Of a DNA stretch of 6,683 nt, positions 6,525-6,683 are shown piece by piece; the stretch's first letter is position 1, and the number at the start of each line of letters is the position of its first letter. The translations under genes and the position numbers were made by a program. The notes below the pieces were generated by a model that saw only the letters and a program-made list of their open reading frames with translations, made no database searches and had not been told where the DNA came from. The DNA comes from Fusobacterium sp. Its GTDB lineage: Bacteria > Fusobacteriota > Fusobacteriia > Fusobacteriales > Fusobacteriaceae. Location of the stretch: positions 1-6,683 of the forward strand of contig JAUNAY010000066.1 in the NCBI GenBank assembly GCA_030527385.1, given 5' to 3'.

Positions 6525-6683
6525 TTGAAGATAGTAGGAATTGATATTGGTGGAACAATGATAAAATATGGGTTGATAACTTTAACTGGAGAAATTTTAG
6601 AAAGTGGTGAAGTATCAACAGAAGCCGATAAAGGAGTAGAAAATCTTTTTAATAAACTTGTGACTATAATTGAAAGTTATTCT
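6525..6683 (+). CDS. nanK: ROK-family sugar kinase, probable N-acetylmannosamine kinase, 5' part only
   Basis: Only the first 53 codons are present; the frame is open to the last base and the gene runs out of the window. The N-terminus MKIVGIDIGGTMIKYGLI contains the ATP-binding DIGGT signature of ROK kinases (family usually about 290-320 residues). NanK phosphorylates ManNAc, produced by sialate lyase, to ManNAc-6-phosphate in the cytoplasm. The zinc site and sugar-binding residues that would separate ManNAc kinase from glucokinase or fructokinase lie outside the window, so the specific name rests on the sialate operon context. It follows the esterase by 33 bases with no terminator, so it is probably co-transcribed. 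Confidence 0.75.
   Translation, partial: MKIVGIDIGGTMIKYGLITLTGEILESGEVSTEADKGVENLFNKLVTIIESYS

Overview
The window is low-GC DNA (almost every arginine codon is AGA, and A/T-ending codons dominate) with strong AGGAGG-type ribosome binding sites, a lipoprotein and TRAP-transporter proteins very close to those of Pasteurellaceae. This combination suggests a Fusobacteriota host (Fusobacterium or a close relative), but that is inferred from composition and protein resemblance and no species can be named. All genes lie on the plus strand and form a sialic acid (N-acetylneuraminate, Neu5Ac) acquisition locus.

Layout: (1) 1-170 is an AT-rich leader with a near-consensus sigma70-type promoter (80-108) and an 18-bp operator-like palindrome (115-132). 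(2) 171-1307 encodes a lipoprotein Kelch-propeller sialate mutarotase of the circularly permuted NanM type, closed by a strong intrinsic terminator (1335-1382). (3) 1383-1562 carries a second promoter of the same design (1481-1509) and a second copy of the operator motif (1525-1542). (4) 1563 onward is one co-directional run: a LacI-family regulator, the TRAP solute receptor SiaP, the fused TRAP membrane protein SiaQM, a cytoplasmic CE7-type carbohydrate esterase, and the first 53 codons of a ROK-family sugar kinase (probably NanK) cut off by the window end.

How the genes fit together: the mutarotase speeds conversion of released alpha-Neu5Ac to the beta anomer, SiaP binds sialic acid in the periplasm, SiaQM imports it with sodium, the esterase probably removes O-acetyl groups in the cytoplasm, and the kinase probably phosphorylates ManNAc. 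The lyase (NanA) and epimerase (NanE) needed to finish the pathway are not in the window and may lie downstream. The regulator probably represses both transcription units through the shared palindrome, including its own operon.

The locus as a whole is a recognisable pathway, not a new system. The points most worth a second look are the two matched operator/promoter modules tied to a LacI-type regulator, the CE7 esterase inside a sialate operon, the lipid-anchored permuted mutarotase, and a substitution in the SiaP ligand pocket.
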